Assembly: GCA_023205875.1 (NCBI GenBank)
Contig: CP060756.1
Location: 1,426,001 to 1,490,000 of the forward strand
Reading direction: 5' to 3'
DNA length: 64,000 nt
From: Chloropicon primus
Taxonomy: Eukaryota; Chlorophyta; Chloropicophyceae; Chloropicales; Chloropicaceae
The notes below the pieces were generated by a model, which worked only from the letters and a program-made list of their open reading frames with translations, did no database searches and was not told where the DNA came from. Position 1 is the first letter of the stretch; each line of letters starts with the position of its first letter. Both the position numbers and the translations under genes were made by a program. This document shows positions 61,573 to 64,000 of the stretch, piece by piece.

Positions 61573-64000
61573 ATGAAGAAAAGCAACGTGGAGGACAAGG
61601 TGGAACCTCCGCAAGTGGACACCATTGCCAACAGAGGGACGCCCAAGATCCTCAGATTTCACGTGCTGCAGGGGTTCAATTATCTCTTCGCCGGCGCCTA
61701 CTTTGCCTACCTCGCACTCTACGGGAGCGAGGCCAAGCCACACTACGTGAGCAAGCTATGGATGCAGCTGGAGGACCCGCCACTCAACCCTCTGGAGAGG
61801 ACGCTCCTGGCCATGTTCTGGCTCTGCCCCTCCTGCATCGGGCTTGGGTACCTCCTGATCCCCAAACATCTGGAGAGCGTGTACGGTTCCTTCTTGACAA
61901 TGTCAAGTGGGGTCATACTGGCGTTCCGCCTGGCTCTGACGCCGGCCCAGTACCTCACGCTCATTATTTTTCCTGTGGACTTTGGTGGAATCCTGTACAA
62001 GCTGCGGCTGCTGCGAGAGGAGTTCTGGGCCATTCCCAAGGAGTCCAGAAAGATTTTGTGGAACGTTCCTGAGGCTGCAGACAGGTCGACCATGTCCAGG
62101 CTCCTTGAATTCGAGTGTTACTTCTTTGCGGTGTACCTGTACGTGCTGTCCTTTGTGAGCACGGACGTCCTCCTGCCGGGGTGCAGCGGCACAAGGGTGG
62201 CCCCCTTCTCGAAGATCTTCTTCGGCTGCCAGGCGGTGGTCTTCGTGTACGTTGTGCCTGGCTTGAGGCAGGGGAAGAACCTGGTGGCCTACATGCTCCT
62301 CTGCAACAAGGCCATCGTGTCCTGCTTTTTGATCAAGGGCATCTTCTTTGACGGCGTGATTCCCAACACGATGGGCGCCTGGGTCCTGCTGCCGTACGTG
62401 ACGACCTTGGCCTTTGAGTTCCACCTGCTCCTGTGGAAGAGAGTGATGCGGTATTCCATATTTTCTCGCTACGTGACCAGAAGGCAAGCTTCGAGCGCAA
62501 AGTACTTCAGCATGCTGTTCGCCGTGCTCATCGTCACGTTATCCAATACGTGGTACATCTGCACGGGGAGCGGGCTGGCCTCGATCAGCAAGACGTACGG
62601 AAGTTTCCTTGACAGACTGGCTTTCCTTCCCGGCACGGACAAGAACGCGGATAGAGTGCGCTTCCTCGACGCGATGCTTGCTGGCGTCCTCTTCTTGTTT
62701 GTGATAGCGCTGGAGGAGGTGTTGGCGAAGAAGAACACGGCGAGGGTCGTATCCAGGATCCACTTTGTGCTCACCATTGGCGCCTTTACCTTTTCCATCA
62801 TGTTCAAAGTGTTCTGCAATTTGGACGTCAAGTCGAGTTGGCACGGCACCGTGGCTGCCTCTGATCACAGGGTTGGGATGCATTGCATCTACTGGGTTGT
62901 GAACGCGTTCCTGCGCGTGGCGTTTCCCCTTGCTTGCTTGTTCGTTCTCTGCAACGTGGATGGGCCCATCAGCTCTTGGACGATCTCGATGAAGGGGCCC
63001 AAGAAGACAAAGTCCCGCCTCGCGAGCACGATTGTGGTTCAAAACACCGTCAGGACGGCAATCAAGAGGACTATGATCTTCCACGGCATGAGCATGATGA
63101 TGTTTGCCTCTTTGGCCAGCACGCTGTTCACGTCTGGCTTGCCCACCTTCTTCCCCAACGACAGCATTTTTGGTGGGCACTACATCATCAAGCCCTTGGT
63201 GCCTCACAGCGTCGACTCGCAGCGCTCTCTGTTTTACGTCGGTCTTGTGATTGCGTTTGTTACGGTTATCATGGGGAGCGCCCTGGCGACCATCGACGGC
63301 AGGGCACTGCCAGTGGCCCAGTTTTTGAGCGCGGTGTGGCCACTCTCTGCTTGGGCGTTCTTGCTCGATTCCTGGATTTCTTTGGCGTATCAGAGGGGCA
63401 GCAAGCTCCACCACTACTTTGAACCCCTTTTCAGGGGCTCCATGGTCGTGAACTCCGAGCATATGACCTCCATAGCGGTGGTGGGCATGGGCACCGCCGC
63501 GCTGAGCCTGATGGTTGTGCTCTTCCTGAGGGTGAGGAGCGTCTCCGTGTACAACAGGAAAGTTCAGGCCCCCTCTGATTTTGCTGAGGAGCTCTCCCAC
63601 TCGCACAAGCAGTCGTACATCTTCCACAGCAGCGTCCTGGTCTTCTCTGCGAGCGTCTTCATGCTGAGGTCTTGCAAGTACGCCGACACGAGCAGCGTGG
63701 GTGCCATCTTCAAGGATTACTTGTTCGATGACATCGTGGCTTGCCTGACGATGATGAACTTCGGCTTTGTGATTTACGAGTGCAAGGAGGGGCTGCATCA
63801 CCGGAGTTTCTTGTCCAAGGTCACGTCACTGAAAACGGCGTGGATCCTTTCGGGTTACGTGTTGTTTTCGGCCAACAAGGCTCTGGGATACTTTGGTTTC
63901 TCCGACACGAGGATCGAGATGGTTTACTTGGTTTCGTACGTTGTGTACAACATTGTGATCCAGTTCCAGTCCGCTCGAGCTGTGGTCGAGGCGATCTACT
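61573..64000 (+). CDS. unknown large polytopic membrane protein, partial (runs off window)
   Basis: Open from ATG 61573 (MKKSNVEDKVEPPQ) to the last base without a stop, at least 809 codons; the C-terminus lies outside. More than 15 hydrophobic segments, e.g. LTLIIFPVDFGGILY, ACLFVLCNV, TMIFHGMSMMMFASLAS, LFYVGLVIAFVTVIMGSALAT. Segments resembling each other (an N-terminal FHVLQGFNYLFAGAYFAYL unit, and later VSRIHFVLTIGAFTF and RTMIFHGMSMM) hint at internal repetition. Cytosolic loops carry Arg/Lys-rich patches. Not a recognised family. It pairs divergently with the gene at 59446. Confidence 0.75.
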   Translation, partial: MKKSNVEDKVEPPQVDTIANRGTPKILRFHVLQGFNYLFAGAYFAYLALYGSEAKPHYVSKLWMQLEDPPLNPLERTLLAMFWLCPSCIGLGYLLIPKHLESVYGSFLTMSSGVILAFRLALTPAQYLTLIIFPVDFGGILYKLRLLREEFWAIPKESRKILWNVPEAADRSTMSRLLEFECYFFAVYLYVLSFVSTDVLLPGCSGTRVAPFSKIFFGCQAVVFVYVVPGLRQGKNLVAYMLLCNKAIVSCFLIKGIFFDGVIPNTMGAWVLLPYVTTLAFEFHLLLWKRVMRYSIFSRYVTRRQASSAKYFSMLFAVLIVTLSNTWYICTGSGLASISKTYGSFLDRLAFLPGTDKNADRVRFLDAMLAGVLFLFVIALEEVLAKKNTARVVSRIHFVLTIGAFTFSIMFKVFCNLDVKSSWHGTVAASDHRVGMHCIYWVVNAFLRVAFPLACLFVLCNVDGPISSWTISMKGPKKTKSRLASTIVVQNTVRTAIKRTMIFHGMSMMMFASLASTLFTSGLPTFFPNDSIFGGHYIIKPLVPHSVDSQRSLFYVGLVIAFVTVIMGSALATIDGRALPVAQFLSAVWPLSAWAFLLDSWISLAYQRGSKLHHYFEPLFRGSMVVNSEHMTSIAVVGMGTAALSLMVVLFLRVRSVSVYNRKVQAPSDFAEELSHSHKQSYIFHSSVLVFSASVFMLRSCKYADTSSVGAIFKDYLFDDIVACLTMMNFGFVIYECKEGLHHRSFLSKVTSLKTAWILSGYVLFSANKALGYFGFSDTRIEMVYLVSYVVYNIVIQFQSARAVVEAIY

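Overview
The window looks like a compact, GC-rich nuclear chromosome segment from a small green alga. I read about 36 protein genes on both strands, packed 70-1,100 bp apart, often head-to-head or tail-to-tail. Most are single-exon. At least nine carry one or two short introns (62-358 bp) with GT(A/G)AG donors. Evidence for the green lineage: a plant-type phosphoenolpyruvate carboxylase ending in QNTG, the photosystem II auxiliary protein PSB33, a plastid-type DUF2358 protein, TGTAA motifs shortly downstream of many stop codons (the usual chlorophyte polyadenylation signal), and a short TTTTAGG-like array in one promoter. The combination suggests a prasinophyte-grade picoalga, possibly Chloropicophyceae. 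That placement is inference.

Layout. 0.5-6.2 kb: GT29 sialyltransferase-like protein, saccharopine-dehydrogenase-like oxidoreductase, RRM protein, ARF GTPase. 6.6-15.4 kb: unknown organellar protein, YAK1 kinase, CAF-1 p60 subunit, SurE phosphatase, PIG-S, SF3A2. 15.6-30.4 kb: a large Sec7 ARF-GEF (BIG), SNX1, ABCE1, VPS39/VPS3, ERV1, histone H1. 31.2-36.4 kb: three related cytochrome P450 genes in alternating orientation. 36.5-41.3 kb: type II peroxiredoxin, GDP-mannose pyrophosphorylase, an unknown 137-residue protein, Mn-type cation efflux protein. 41.6-51.8 kb: two tandem pectin acetylesterases, PSB33, PPIL1-type cyclophilin, ferroportin, DUF2358 protein, an unknown secreted Cys-rich protein. 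52.3-64 kb: TAF9, PEP carboxylase, Amidase_3 protein, ATP10, and two divergently transcribed polytopic membrane proteins, the second running off the window.

Functional themes are dispersed housekeeping, not operon-like. Membrane traffic is well represented (ARF and its Sec7 exchange factor, SNX1, VPS39). Metal handling appears twice (ferroportin, Mn-CDF). Cell-surface and secretory glycobiology is represented by GT29, GMPP, PIG-S and the pectin acetylesterases.

The observations most worth a second look are: an ABCE1 whose two missing cysteines both map to the same predicted [4Fe-4S] cluster; a ferroportin with a repeated Cys/His/Glu-rich N-terminal module plus an inverted partial copy of its own coding sequence just upstream of its start; a eukaryotic N-acetylmuramoyl-L-alanine-amidase-like protein with a long beta-rich N-terminal region; a divergent pair of uncharacterised polytopic membrane proteins; and many unrelated promoter microsatellites that share a 5-bp unit. 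No CRISPR array, transposon, virus-like element, rRNA or tRNA was recognised.
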